From: Pseudofrankia saprophytica
Lineage (GTDB): Bacteria > Actinomycetota > Actinomycetes > Frankiales > Frankiaceae
Direction of reading: 5' to 3'
NCBI RefSeq assembly: GCF_000235425.2
Contig: NZ_KI912266.1
Span: forward strand, 6,106,029 to 6,170,028
Length of the DNA stretch: 64,000 nucleotides
Part shown: in pieces, positions 17,926 through 25,872 of the stretch
Layout of the letters: the number at the start of each line of letters is the position of its first letter
How positions within the stretch are numbered: the stretch's first letter is position 1
Program-made: the position numbers and the translations under genes
Notes under the pieces: generated by a model
Seen by the model: only the letters and a program-made list of their open reading frames with translations
Told to the model about the DNA's origin: nothing
Databases searched by the model: none

Positions 17926-19308
17926 GTGGTAGGGCGACCGCATCCCGCGGTACCGCAGTCAACGCAGACGACGGAATCGGAGCTCTACGACGTCATCGGC
18001 GTCGGGTTCGGGCCGGCGAACCTGGCCCTGGCGATCGCGATCGAGGAACACAACGCGCGCGCCGACGAGCGGAACCATCGGCGCGCCGTCTTCCTGGAGA
18101 CTCAGGAGCGGTTCGGCTGGCACCGCGGAATGCTCATCGACGGCGCCACGATGCAGGTCTCCTACCTCAAGGACCTGGTGACGCTGCGCAATCCGACGAG
18201 CGACTTCAGCTTTCTGGCCTACCTGCACGGCTGCGGGCGGCTGGTCGACTTCATCAACCACAAGACGATGTTCCCGTTGCGCCACGAGTTCCACGACTAC
18301 CTGGAGTGGGCCGCCGGCCGGCTCGACCATCTGGTCGAGTATGGCCAGACCGTGACGGCCCTGCGCCCGGTCGTGGAGGAAGGCGAGATCACCCACGTCG
18401 ATGTCGTGAGTCAGGACGGCGACGGCCGAACCGTCGTCCGCCGCGCCCGCGACGTCGTCGTCGCGCTCGGGCTGGAGCCGCGGCTCCCCACGGGCGTCGC
18501 GCTGGATGACCGGGTCTGGCACAACCGCGACCTGCTCGACCGGCTCGCCGACCTGCCGCCGCTGCGGCACCGCCGGTTCATGGTCATCGGTGCCGGCCAG
18601 AGCGGCGCGGAGGTCACCGATCACCTGCACCGGGCGTTCCCCACCGCCGAGGTCCACGCCGTCTTCTCCCGTTACGGCTACAGCCCGGCGGACAACAGCC
18701 CGTTCGCCAACCAGATCTTCGACCCGGACGCCGTCGACGACTTCTTCGAGGCGTCGCCGGACGTCCGCCGGATGCTCACCGACTACCACCGCTCGACCAA
18801 CTACTCCGTCGTCGACATGGATCTCATCGAGGACCTGTACCGGCGGGTCTACCAGGAGAAGGTGCGCGGCCCGCGCCGCCTGCACCTGGTGCGTGCCTCC
18901 CGGCTCGCCCAACTGGAGCGGCTGGACGAGGGCGTGCGCGCGACGGTCGAGTTCCTGCCGACGGGCGAGCGACGCGACCTGGACGTCGACGTCGTCGTGT
19001 TCGCCACCGGTTACCGGCCGCGGGAGCCGCGGGCGCTGCTCGGTGAGGCCGCCGAGGCGTACCGGGTCGACGACGCGGGCCGTCCGCTGTTCACCCGCGA
19101 CTACCGCCTGGTCGCCGCCGGTCCCGCCACCGCGGCCGTCTACATCACGGGAGCGACCGAGCACACCCACGGCATCTCGTCGACCCTGCTGTCCAACGTC
19201 GCCGTCCGCGCCGGCGAGATCCTCGCCTCCATCCTCGCCCGCGCCGGCTCGCCGGCCGGGGACGACGCCGTGGCTCGCGACCATCGCCTGGTCTCCGCGC
19301 TCGGCTGA
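17926..19308 (+). CDS. L-ornithine N5-monooxygenase / L-lysine N6-hydroxylase (siderophore hydroxylase)
   Basis: 460 residues from GTG 17926, which follows GGAGG by the right spacing; an open frame to ATG 17647 exists but codes low-complexity sequence. Family features: FAD-binding GVGFGPANLALAIA, the substrate-region LKDLVTLRNPTSDFSFLAYL, NADPH-binding GAGQSGAEV, and the C-terminal FATGY and HGISSTLLSNVAVRAGEI. The last block favours ornithine over lysine. The enzyme makes the N-hydroxy-amino acid for hydroxamate siderophores. Two iron boxes upstream predict repression by IdeR/DmdR. No NRPS, NIS synthetase, acyltransferase or transporter gene is nearby, so it is an orphan in this window. Confidence 0.93.
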   Translation: MVGRPHPAVPQSTQTTESELYDVIGVGFGPANLALAIAIEEHNARADERNHRRAVFLETQERFGWHRGMLIDGATMQVSYLKDLVTLRNPTSDFSFLAYLHGCGRLVDFINHKTMFPLRHEFHDYLEWAAGRLDHLVEYGQTVTALRPVVEEGEITHVDVVSQDGDGRTVVRRARDVVVALGLEPRLPTGVALDDRVWHNRDLLDRLADLPPLRHRRFMVIGAGQSGAEVTDHLHRAFPTAEVHAVFSRYGYSPADNSPFANQIFDPDAVDDFFEASPDVRRMLTDYHRSTNYSVVDMDLIEDLYRRVYQEKVRGPRRLHLVRASRLAQLERLDEGVRATVEFLPTGERRDLDVDVVVFATGYRPREPRALLGEAAEAYRVDDAGRPLFTRDYRLVAAGPATAAVYITGATEHTHGISSTLLSNVAVRAGEILASILARAGSPAGDDAVARDHRLVSALG

Positions 19309-19384
19309 CGCCGCGGCCTCGGGCACAGCCCGGCCTCCCGTCCTTGGCCGGCACCCGCATTGGCTGGCGCCCGGAGTAGCTGGC

Positions 19385-20581
19385 CTACGCCGAGTGGCGG
19401 CCGCCGAGCAGGAGGTGCTGGTAGCTCGGGAGGTCGGGGTGGCCGGTGGCCTGGTAGAGCGCGTCGGCCACGGCGCGGGCGAAGGTGTCCGCGGCGGCGA
19501 CCAGCAGCTCGTTGAGGTTGGCCGCCGGGCGGGCGCCGGTGGCCAGGGCGAAGACGGAGTCGCCGTCGACCATCGTGTGCGCCGGGCGGATCGCCCGCGC
19601 CATCCCGTCGTGCGCGCTCGAGGCGAGTCGCGAGCACTGCGCCTTCGTCAGCACCGCGTCGGTCGCGACGACACCGATCGTGGTGTTCATGAGCAGGCCC
19701 GGGATCGGCGGCGACGGGGGCGGAGACGGCGAACTCGGAGATGGGGAGTTCGGGGACGGCGGGTTCGGGTGGCGGGGGTCGGAGTCGCGGGCCGCCGTGG
19801 CGAAGTCGGGCGGGAACGGCCTCGGTGCTCGGTCCGAGGCCAGCCAGGCGGCGAGCAGCGCGGGGTCCGGCGGGGGAAGCTCGCCGTCCAGGTCGCCGTA
19901 GAGACGGCCGGTGCGCGGGTCGACGGCGGAGCCCGCCGAGTTGACCACGGCCAGCGCCGCCACGATCGTCCCGTCGCCCAGCACCGTCGACGCCCCGCCG
20001 ACCCCGCCCGCGAGGGCGTCACTGACCGCGCCCGTCCCGGCGCCGACGGTGCCACGGGCCATGGGCCCGGCGGTCGCGTTGTCGTAGGCCAGCGCGCCCA
20101 GCTCCGGCCCGGGTACCGCGTGCGAGGCCGGCGAGGCGCCACCGCGACCCAGGTCGAAGATCACCGCCCCCGGGACGATCGGGACCACTCCCGCTGGCCC
20201 GACCGGGAAGCCGATGCCCGCGTCCGCGAGCCGGCGCATCACGCCGTCGGCGGCGGCCAGCCCGAAGGCGCTCCCCCCGGTCAGCACGACGGCGTGTACC
20301 AGCTCGACGGCGTTGCGGGGGTCGAGCAGGTCGGTCTCCCGCGTCCCCGGTGCTCCGCCGGCGACGTCGACCCCGCCGACCGCCCCGGCCGGCGGCGCGA
20401 GCACGACGGTCACCCCGGTCCGCCACCCGTCGCCGACCCGCTGCGCGTGCCCGACGGCGATTCCCGGCACGTCCGTCAGCGACCCGGCGAGACCCGAGGC
20501 GCCCCGGTCCCTGGCCGCGCCCGCAACCGCGTCCGGGGACCCGGCCCACGCTGGTCGGCCCGAATGCTTCATCACCCACAT
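19385..20581 (-). CDS. P1 family peptidase (DmpA/L-aminopeptidase-like, self-cleaving)
   Basis: 398 residues from ATG 20581; ATG 20572 is an alternative. The family is shown by LTDVPGIAVGHAQ, AVVLTGGSAFGLAAADGVMRRL, PIVPGAVIFDLG, GTVGAGTGAVSDALAGG and MNTTIGVVATDA. The last contains the N-terminal Thr nucleophile exposed by self-cleavage. A Pro/Ser-rich insert (about PNPPSPNSPSPSSPSP) lies directly before the cleavage site, longer than usual for the family. Members hydrolyse amino-terminal residues, beta-peptides or esters/amides. The gene is convergent with the siderophore hydroxylase gene and has no obvious operon partner. Confidence 0.9.
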   Translation of the reverse strand: MWVMKHSGRPAWAGSPDAVAGAARDRGASGLAGSLTDVPGIAVGHAQRVGDGWRTGVTVVLAPPAGAVGGVDVAGGAPGTRETDLLDPRNAVELVHAVVLTGGSAFGLAAADGVMRRLADAGIGFPVGPAGVVPIVPGAVIFDLGRGGASPASHAVPGPELGALAYDNATAGPMARGTVGAGTGAVSDALAGGVGGASTVLGDGTIVAALAVVNSAGSAVDPRTGRLYGDLDGELPPPDPALLAAWLASDRAPRPFPPDFATAARDSDPRHPNPPSPNSPSPSSPSPPPSPPIPGLLMNTTIGVVATDAVLTKAQCSRLASSAHDGMARAIRPAHTMVDGDSVFALATGARPAANLNELLVAAADTFARAVADALYQATGHPDLPSYQHLLLGGRHSA

Positions 20582-20697
20582 CCTGCCGACCCCCGACCGC
20601 TCGCGCGACCGGTGCCACGCCACGAGCCAGCTGGGCTTTCGTGAGCCTCGCCACCTGGCGGATGCGCTCCAGGGCGGGCTGGAGACCGGTGGGTGGG

Positions 20698-20949
20698 CTA
20701 GTTCAGCCGACGGAGGCCGGCAAGGCGGCGGTCGTCGATCGCGCGCAGCCGCTCGGCGACCCGCTCCAGCAATGCGGGGTCATCCAGGAACGTCACCGGA
20801 TGCTGGGCGGGCGGCACCGGTTTGGCCACCCGCCGCGGCAACGGCGCGGCCTCTCCCCCGGGACGTCCTCCAGTCCGGCGCACGAGCTCCCTCCGCCCAC
20901 ATGGATCTACACATAGCCGACAAAAGCCCTGATTCCTCCACCTTGCCAT
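20698..20949 (-). CDS. Possible small Cys-containing protein
   Basis: 83 residues from ATG 20949, at the 3' end of a longer open frame. The start has FCRLCVDPCGRR, a possible metal-binding knot; the end FLDDPALLERVAERLRAIDDRRLAGLRRL is a plausible amphipathic helix. Codon use in the last 35 codons looks like a real gene. The family is unknown. It may instead be the surviving end of a decayed gene, since a biotin carboxylase remnant lies just upstream on the same strand. Confidence 0.35.
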   Translation of the reverse strand: MARWRNQGFCRLCVDPCGRRELVRRTGGRPGGEAAPLPRRVAKPVPPAQHPVTFLDDPALLERVAERLRAIDDRRLAGLRRLN

Positions 20950-21025
20950 CCCGGTCGGCTGGGTACCAGGGGAACCCCTGACATCATCGCCTATCGACCC
21001 GCTCATCGAGCGGCTCAGGGGAAGA

Positions 21026-21169
21026 TCAGGAACGCAGCGCGTCGCGGCCCATATGCTCCACCAGGTCGTCGGGCAGATCCGGTGTTGGGGTCTCCTCGAC
21101 CAGCTTCTGATGGTGGCGCTGCACCGAGCAGTCGCGGGGTCACAGGTCCAGGAAGGCCGACGCCTCGAC
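21026..21169 (-). pseudogene. Remnant of a biotin carboxylase domain
   Basis: On the minus strand 34 codons read [15 protein letters not shown], then [17 protein letters not shown], ending at TGA (21026-21028). RDCSxQRxxQKLxEE is a signature of biotin carboxylase domains of acetyl/propionyl-CoA and pyruvate carboxylases. Immediately upstream in frame is a stop codon (CTG TGA CCC CGC GAC), and no further carboxylase sequence is visible beyond about 21170. Only about 45 codons survive from a domain that should be near 450, so this is a decayed fragment. Confidence 0.75.
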
Positions 21170-21414
21170 GCTGAGGACCTGGTGACGCGGCGTACGGCAG
21201 GGGCAAAGCTGGGTCCGGGCTGACGAGGTGGCTTGGTTGGTGCCGCGCTGATGCGCCGTCGCCTTCGACCACCTGGGGACACCGTCGATGGGAATCCGCG
21301 CGCCACGGATTCCACTGAACCCGCGCGGTCACGGATGACGGCACGGCTATGATTCCGCTACGCGGCGCATCCGTGATCAACGGGGGTCCGGACGGCGTGG
21401 CATCGGGGGGTGCC
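21170..21414. other. Short intergenic stretch before a lipoprotein gene
   Basis: No gene is supported. It separates the carboxylase remnant from the lipoprotein gene; open frames crossing it lack domains. Confidence 0.4.
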
Positions 21415-21717
21415 ATGCATATCCACATGTGGTCGTTACGGATGCCCTGGACACGGGCGGTAGCCGTTCTGGCCAGTCTGTTCCTAACGATCACGCTCGC
21501 CAGCTGTGGTGGGGAGTCGAACGGCGCGGAGCCGAACAGCGGGGACGGCGCGTCAGTGGAATCCTCGACACCGTCGGCCTCGACCCGTCCGCCGATATCG
21601 GGTTCGTCCTCGCCGACGCCGACGGCGACCGGGTGCCCGCGAGGTCCGGCCGCGCCGGACCTCGAACCGGCCGCTGACCAACGGGCCGGAGTGAAAGACC
21701 TGCGTGTGTCCCTGTAG
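21415..21717 (+). CDS. Small lipoprotein, unknown function
   Basis: 100 residues from ATG 21415, preceded by GGGGGG; a later ATG is at 21427. The signal peptide has a basic start (MPWTR), hydrophobic core AVAVLASLFLTITL and lipobox LASC. The mature part is Ser/Thr/Pro-rich and ends in a short unremarkable tail; another frame looks equally good after about 21600, so the 3' end may be frameshifted or truncated. No domain is recognised. Confidence 0.55.
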   Translation: MHIHMWSLRMPWTRAVAVLASLFLTITLASCGGESNGAEPNSGDGASVESSTPSASTRPPISGSSSPTPTATGCPRGPAAPDLEPAADQRAGVKDLRVSL

Positions 21718-21718
21718 C

Positions 21719-21741
21719 GGGCCGGCCACCGGGGCCGGCCC
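21719..21741. terminator. GC hairpin terminator between convergent genes
   Basis: GGGCCGGCC, loop ACCGG, then GGCCGGCCC is a perfect 9-bp stem immediately after the lipoprotein stop and before the stop of the convergent MHYT gene. There is no T-run, as usual for terminators in such GC-rich genomes. It could serve both transcripts. Confidence 0.65.
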
Positions 21742-21782
21742 TGCTCGCCAGGGGATGATCGCCGGCCTGGTAACCACGCCCG

Positions 21783-22715
21783 TCAGATTCGGTGACGGGG
21801 ACGCGTCACGAAGCTTCCACCCAATCGCGGTCGATCGTCACGCTGAGACCTCACGGAGCGAGGGATGCGCCCGGCGGGGTCGACATCAACGGTCCGCGGC
21901 ACTCGTTCGGTGAAAGACGCGCCAGCACCCCCGCAGCCGGCATGAGCGGTGGTCCCGCCGGTCCGCGCCGCGGCTTTCCTCAGACTGAAGTTGCCTTCGT
22001 CTGAAAGAACGCCGAGGGCCATGATGATCACCGTGGAGAGGACGGTGAACGTCACGACGCATACCGCCAGGCTCATGGCGATGGGATCCGCGCCCGTCAT
22101 CGGCGCGCTGCCGTCCATGTGCTCGACGCGCACAGCTGTCATCGCGGTGTAGTGCATCCCGCACACCGCGGCCGTCATAATCACCGAGGCAAGCACGACA
22201 TGGGTCCGGCTACGCACGCGGAAGGCGATGACGAGCGCGGCGAGCGCGGCCCCGATGGCGATTCCGATCGACAGGACGACTCGCGTCGGGTCATAGGTGA
22301 TCCTGGATCCAGTTTGCATCGCCGCCATCCCCGTGTAATGCATCGCGGCGATTCCGAGGCCCGCCGTGACTCCGCCGCCGAGGACACGGCCGAGACTGCG
22401 CGGGTTGGTGCCCACGATGCCGATTCCCAGCGCCGACGCCGCGACCGCGATGACGAGCGACAGGGCGGTCAGGGGCACGTTGTAGACGATTCCCATGGTG
22501 CCGAGGTGATAGGCGGCCATCCCGATGAAATGCATCGACCAGATCGCCCCGCCGCCGAGGCTGACCGAGGCGGCCATGATCCACCGCAGTCGGCGCCGGC
22601 CGGAGTTCAACGGGATCCTGATGGCGCTCACGAGCGCGGCGAAACAGCCCAGGAATGACAGTGCAACCGATATGGCCACGGACAGCGTGTCGAAGCTTGC
22701 GTGCTGGTACGTCAT
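21783..22715 (-). CDS. MHYT-domain membrane sensor
   Basis: 310 residues from ATG 22715 with GGGAAGAG upstream. Seven hydrophobic segments span about residues 10-245. Three MHYT-type motifs are visible: SMHFIGMAAYHLG, AMHYTGMAAM and GMHYTAMTAV, the His/Met pairs predicted to bind copper and sense oxygen, CO or NO. The C-terminal 65 residues are cytoplasmic, Arg-rich and without a GGDEF, EAL, kinase or other output domain, so the protein is a sensor without a recognisable output module. No two-component genes are adjacent. Confidence 0.9.
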   Translation of the reverse strand: MTYQHASFDTLSVAISVALSFLGCFAALVSAIRIPLNSGRRRLRWIMAASVSLGGGAIWSMHFIGMAAYHLGTMGIVYNVPLTALSLVIAVAASALGIGIVGTNPRSLGRVLGGGVTAGLGIAAMHYTGMAAMQTGSRITYDPTRVVLSIGIAIGAALAALVIAFRVRSRTHVVLASVIMTAAVCGMHYTAMTAVRVEHMDGSAPMTGADPIAMSLAVCVVTFTVLSTVIIMALGVLSDEGNFSLRKAAARTGGTTAHAGCGGAGASFTERVPRTVDVDPAGRIPRSVRSQRDDRPRLGGSFVTRPRHRI

Positions 22716-22921
22716 CCACTCTTCCCAAGGGGCATTTTCTGTCTCACCTGTGTCGATCGGGGTTCCGCGGGCCCGGAACCCCGGTGGAAAGAGTCCACCG
22801 GCCGGACGTCGCCTCGGCCCGCGGCGAGAGCAACGTCCCACCGATCCCCCTCCTGGAACGGAGGAACCGCTGCCCTCGCCGCTGAAAACGGGTCGCGCAC
22901 TCCGGAACCGCGCGCCTGCGG

Positions 22922-23575
22922 CTAGCTCCCGTGACCGCCGGCCAGCTGCCCGAGGAAGCCGGTGTTGTCGTAGTAGTTGTGCACCTCGACGAGCCGGAGG
23001 TCATCGGACACGCGAGCCACGGTGACCCCGAACATCTCGATCCGATCACCGGTCGGCTGGACACCCTTGTACGGCCCGCTGAACGTCCCCCAGTGACGCC
23101 ATTTGAACGTTATGGTGGGCGGCGCCGAGTAGACCTCGAGGACCTCCCAGAAGAATCCACCCGGGAACGCCTCATGGAAGATGTCGTGAGAGGACTCGAA
23201 CGTCTCGTCGCCCGCGGAGTAGTACGGGTTCTCGCCGATGAGGATGTTGTAGCTTCCGCGCTCCGCCAGCTCCGCGCTACCGACGGCTTGGCCTCCGTTG
23301 ACGCTGACCTGCAGCTGGTCGGTGACCGTGCTCACCCATTGCGCGGGATCCTTCTTGTGGGAAAGTTCCATCTCGAAGACCTGGACGACCCTCTCCACTA
23401 CGTCGGAGAGCGAGCCGGCGGGGTGATGTACGGATTTCTCCAACGGCATCACCTGGTGGGACAGGTGGTAGTCGGGCGGGGCGCCGTCACGCCAGACCAC
23501 ACCCTCCGAGCCCGCGATTACCGCGTCTCGCCCGCGCAGGTGCGGTGGCGTGCTCTCGAGTCCGTCCTCGCTCAC
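22922..23575 (-). CDS. SnoaL-like / NTF2-fold protein
   Basis: 217 residues from GTG 23575, preceded by a near-perfect AAGGAG. The sequence has the alpha+beta cone pattern of the SnoaL/NTF2 fold: an N-terminal helix region (LSDVVERVVQVFEMEL), then strands ending in FKWRHWGTFSGPYKGVQPTGDRIEMFGVTVARV and RLVEVHNYYDNTGFLGQLAG, which is typical of the ester-cyclase-like subgroup. Such proteins act as polyketide cyclases, isomerases or small-molecule binders; no polyketide genes are nearby. It follows the MHYT gene's start region and is read in the same direction. Confidence 0.82.
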   Translation of the reverse strand: MSEDGLESTPPHLRGRDAVIAGSEGVVWRDGAPPDYHLSHQVMPLEKSVHHPAGSLSDVVERVVQVFEMELSHKKDPAQWVSTVTDQLQVSVNGGQAVGSAELAERGSYNILIGENPYYSAGDETFESSHDIFHEAFPGGFFWEVLEVYSAPPTITFKWRHWGTFSGPYKGVQPTGDRIEMFGVTVARVSDDLRLVEVHNYYDNTGFLGQLAGGHGS

Positions 23576-24060
23576 GTGGTCATTCTCCTTGTCGGTTGAA
23601 CGAAGAAATCTGGACCGCGGACGCCGATGGCCAGGACGAAGCCAGGCGCGACCCGGCACTCTTGGACATGTCGGCGAGCGTCATGACAGAGTTGGGACCT
23701 CGTCGCTGGCGGCGCCCGCGCGCGACCGATCAGGAGATCGAGCGTTCCTGTTCGGTGGCGGAGGTCACCAAGCAGCCTCCTGGCCCGGGAAAGGCCGAGA
23801 CCATGGACGCGCGGCGCCGAACGTCGCACTCATGGCCCCACAGAGCACGGAGTCATAGAGAAGGGAAGCCCTAGACCAGCGCCACACCGCGTAGCGCGGA
23901 GGCAGGCAGGAGAGCAAGCGCCTTCCCCCCATCGCCGATCTCCATCCCCGCTCCCCTGGGCCCCGTCCAGAGGCAAGCCCGATGGTGGCGACTCCGAGTC
24001 CGCGCACAGTCCGTGCGCCTGGAGCAACCGTCGCATCACGGTAGGCCAAGATCGAGAATG

Positions 24061-24087
24061 TCGAAACCCCCATTCGGGGGTATTCGA
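24061..24087. repeat. Strong inverted repeat with A/T-rich flank
   Basis: ACCCCC, loop ATTC, GGGGGT forms the core stem, extended by TCGAA on the left and TTCGA on the right with one unpaired base. It sits next to an A/T-rich stretch in a gene-free region. It may be a terminator, a hairpin promoter element or a relic mobile end. Confidence 0.5.
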
Positions 24088-24241
24088 TATCGTTTCTGGA
24101 ACAACTTGTTGCGTTAAGTAACTGCAATCATGTAATCGTAACGACCAGTAAACGGCTAGACCGTTGCGTGCCGCCGACATCGTCGCGACCGGGCCCGGTA
24201 CGCGCGGCCACGTGTCGCCGGTTTTGGAGAACGGCTACGTC

Positions 24242-24283
24242 GGACCGCGGACTGCGGACCGCGGACTGCGGACTGCGGACTGC
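24242..24283. repeat. Six tandem copies of a 7-bp unit (GGACYGC)
   Basis: GGACCGC, GGACTGC, GGACCGC, GGACTGC, GGACTGC, GGACTGC follow one another without gaps, just past the 3' end of the TerD-vWA gene. The unit is not a multiple of three and no gene is seen there. Confidence 0.9.
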
Positions 24284-24334
24284 CAGCACGAACGCGGGGC
24301 GTACATCGCGCCCCGCGTCGGCTGACGACACCGG

Positions 24335-25801
24335 TCAGCGCAGGATGCCGGCGGCGCGGGCGGCGGACAGCCAGGTGGGGAACTCGGCGAGGAGCTGGTC
24401 GTAGAGCTCGCCGGTAGGCAGTTCGCCCGGGACGCGGCCGGTGGCGAGGAAGCCGGCGTTGTCGACCAGCCGTCCTCCCATGGTGTCCAAATCCTGCAGG
24501 AACTTCAGGTGACGGCCCTTCCCGAATCCCACGAACTGCCAGAAGATCGGCAGGTTGCTGCTCTGCTGGATCAGGGAGCGCGCCGCGCGCCTGTCGAACG
24601 GCGCGCCGTCGGTCTGGAACACGACGAACGCCGGGTAGGCGCCACCGGTCGCCCGGTGGTGGTCGATCACCGCCCGCATCGCCGGGAGGTAGGTGGTGCC
24701 GCCCCACGGCAGCTTCGCGTGCAGCGCCTGGATCCTGCCGTGGTAGTTGTCCAGGCCGATCTCGTCGACCAGGCTGACCTTGTCGGAGAAGAACACCAGC
24801 GGCACGACGCCGTCGTCGTCGAGGTTCGCGGACAGGCCGAGCACCTGCTCCGCGAAGTGCTGCATCGTCCCGTTCCGGTAGTGGCCGGCCATGCTGTGCG
24901 AGTGGTCCAGGACCAGGTAGACGGCCGCGCGCAGCCCGGTCGCGCCCTGCTTGCGCAGGCTTACCCCGGCCGCCTTGTACAGGTCGACGAGGCCCGGCGC
25001 GGTCCGCGCGACCTTGTCGAGGCTGATGGCGGGCGCACCCGCCGGCACGGGGCCGCCAGGAGCGTTCCCCGGCGCGGGCTGCCACGGTCCCCCCACCGGC
25101 GCGGCCTGCCACCCGCCCGGAGTCGGCGGTCCCCAGGCCGGTGCTGGCTGCACGGGTGCCGGCCGCACGGGCTGTCCCGTCGGCGCGGGCCATGCCGCCG
25201 GGGCGGGCGGCGCGAACGGCGTGGCCGGCGTACTCGGCGGGCCGGGAGGCCGCGGCGTGGCTCCACCGGCCGTCCGGGTGGCCGGCGCGGTGGGCGTGCC
25301 GGGGTCGTCCACCACGACTCCGAAGTCGGCCGCCAGCCCCGCGAGGCCGGTCGCGTATCCCTGGCCGATGGCCCGGACCTTCCAACCGCCGTCGCGCCGG
25401 TAGAACTCCGCCAGCAGCACGACGGTCTCTCCGTGCGTGAGCGGCGTCGGGGTGAACTGATAGCGGCGCGCGCCGTCGTCGACGTCGACCCAGGGCGTCG
25501 TGGCGCCGTCGAACACCTCGCCGGGCCGCGCCGCGTCGACGCTCGCGGCGACCACCACCTTGGCGACGTCGCCCGGGACCCGCGCGAGGTCGACCGTCAC
25601 GCACGCCCCGTCGAGTCGCACGCCGTCCTGCGCCGGATGGTTGAAGAAGACGAGGTCGTCGTCGCCACGCACCTTGCCCGCCGCCGCCAGCAGCACCGCG
25701 GACACGTCGATGGACCCACCGGCGACCGCGACCGTCGCCGCGGGCCGGCCGCCGACCAGCGGCGCGTTCGCGCCAGGCGTCAGGCGAGTCACTGCGTTCA
25801 T
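24335..25801 (-). CDS. TerD-domain protein with TerF-type von Willebrand A domain
   Basis: 488 residues from ATG 25801 with GGGAG upstream. Residues 1-155 form a TerD domain (calcium-binding tellurium/stress-resistance family): DDDLVFFNHPAQDGVRLDG and VVLLAEFYRRDGGWKVRAIGQGY. A 90-residue Pro/Ala-rich linker follows. From about residue 270 comes a TerF-like vWA domain: VDLYKAAGVSLRKQG, the metal site DHSHSMAG near 300, LDDDGVVPLVFFS, WGGTTYLPAM and FQTDGAP near 396, and FWQFVGFGKGRHLKFL. All MIDAS residues look present. Ter systems are linked to metal stress, phage defence and membrane-associated DNA processing. The gene is 71 bases downstream of the JetD-like gene on the same strand. Confidence 0.94.
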   Translation of the reverse strand: MNAVTRLTPGANAPLVGGRPAATVAVAGGSIDVSAVLLAAAGKVRGDDDLVFFNHPAQDGVRLDGACVTVDLARVPGDVAKVVVAASVDAARPGEVFDGATTPWVDVDDGARRYQFTPTPLTHGETVVLLAEFYRRDGGWKVRAIGQGYATGLAGLAADFGVVVDDPGTPTAPATRTAGGATPRPPGPPSTPATPFAPPAPAAWPAPTGQPVRPAPVQPAPAWGPPTPGGWQAAPVGGPWQPAPGNAPGGPVPAGAPAISLDKVARTAPGLVDLYKAAGVSLRKQGATGLRAAVYLVLDHSHSMAGHYRNGTMQHFAEQVLGLSANLDDDGVVPLVFFSDKVSLVDEIGLDNYHGRIQALHAKLPWGGTTYLPAMRAVIDHHRATGGAYPAFVVFQTDGAPFDRRAARSLIQQSSNLPIFWQFVGFGKGRHLKFLQDLDTMGGRLVDNAGFLATGRVPGELPTGELYDQLLAEFPTWLSAARAAGILR

Positions 25802-25872
25802 GGCGGCGTCTCCCTGGCACTCGACGATGCGCGAGTCCAGGATGGGGGCCCGGCGCCGGGGCCGTCCAGCGG

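Larger units (their letters stand above)
23576..24334. other. 759-base non-coding region with hairpin and tandem repeats
   Basis: No gene is supported. The region includes an unusually A/T-rich stretch at about 24080-24150, a strong hairpin at 24061-24087 and a 7-base tandem array at 24242-24283. Open frames crossing it have no recognisable domain. Confidence 0.55.

Noticed and set aside
24242-24283. CRISPR array
   Set aside because: The 7-base tandem units have no spacers and no cas genes are nearby.
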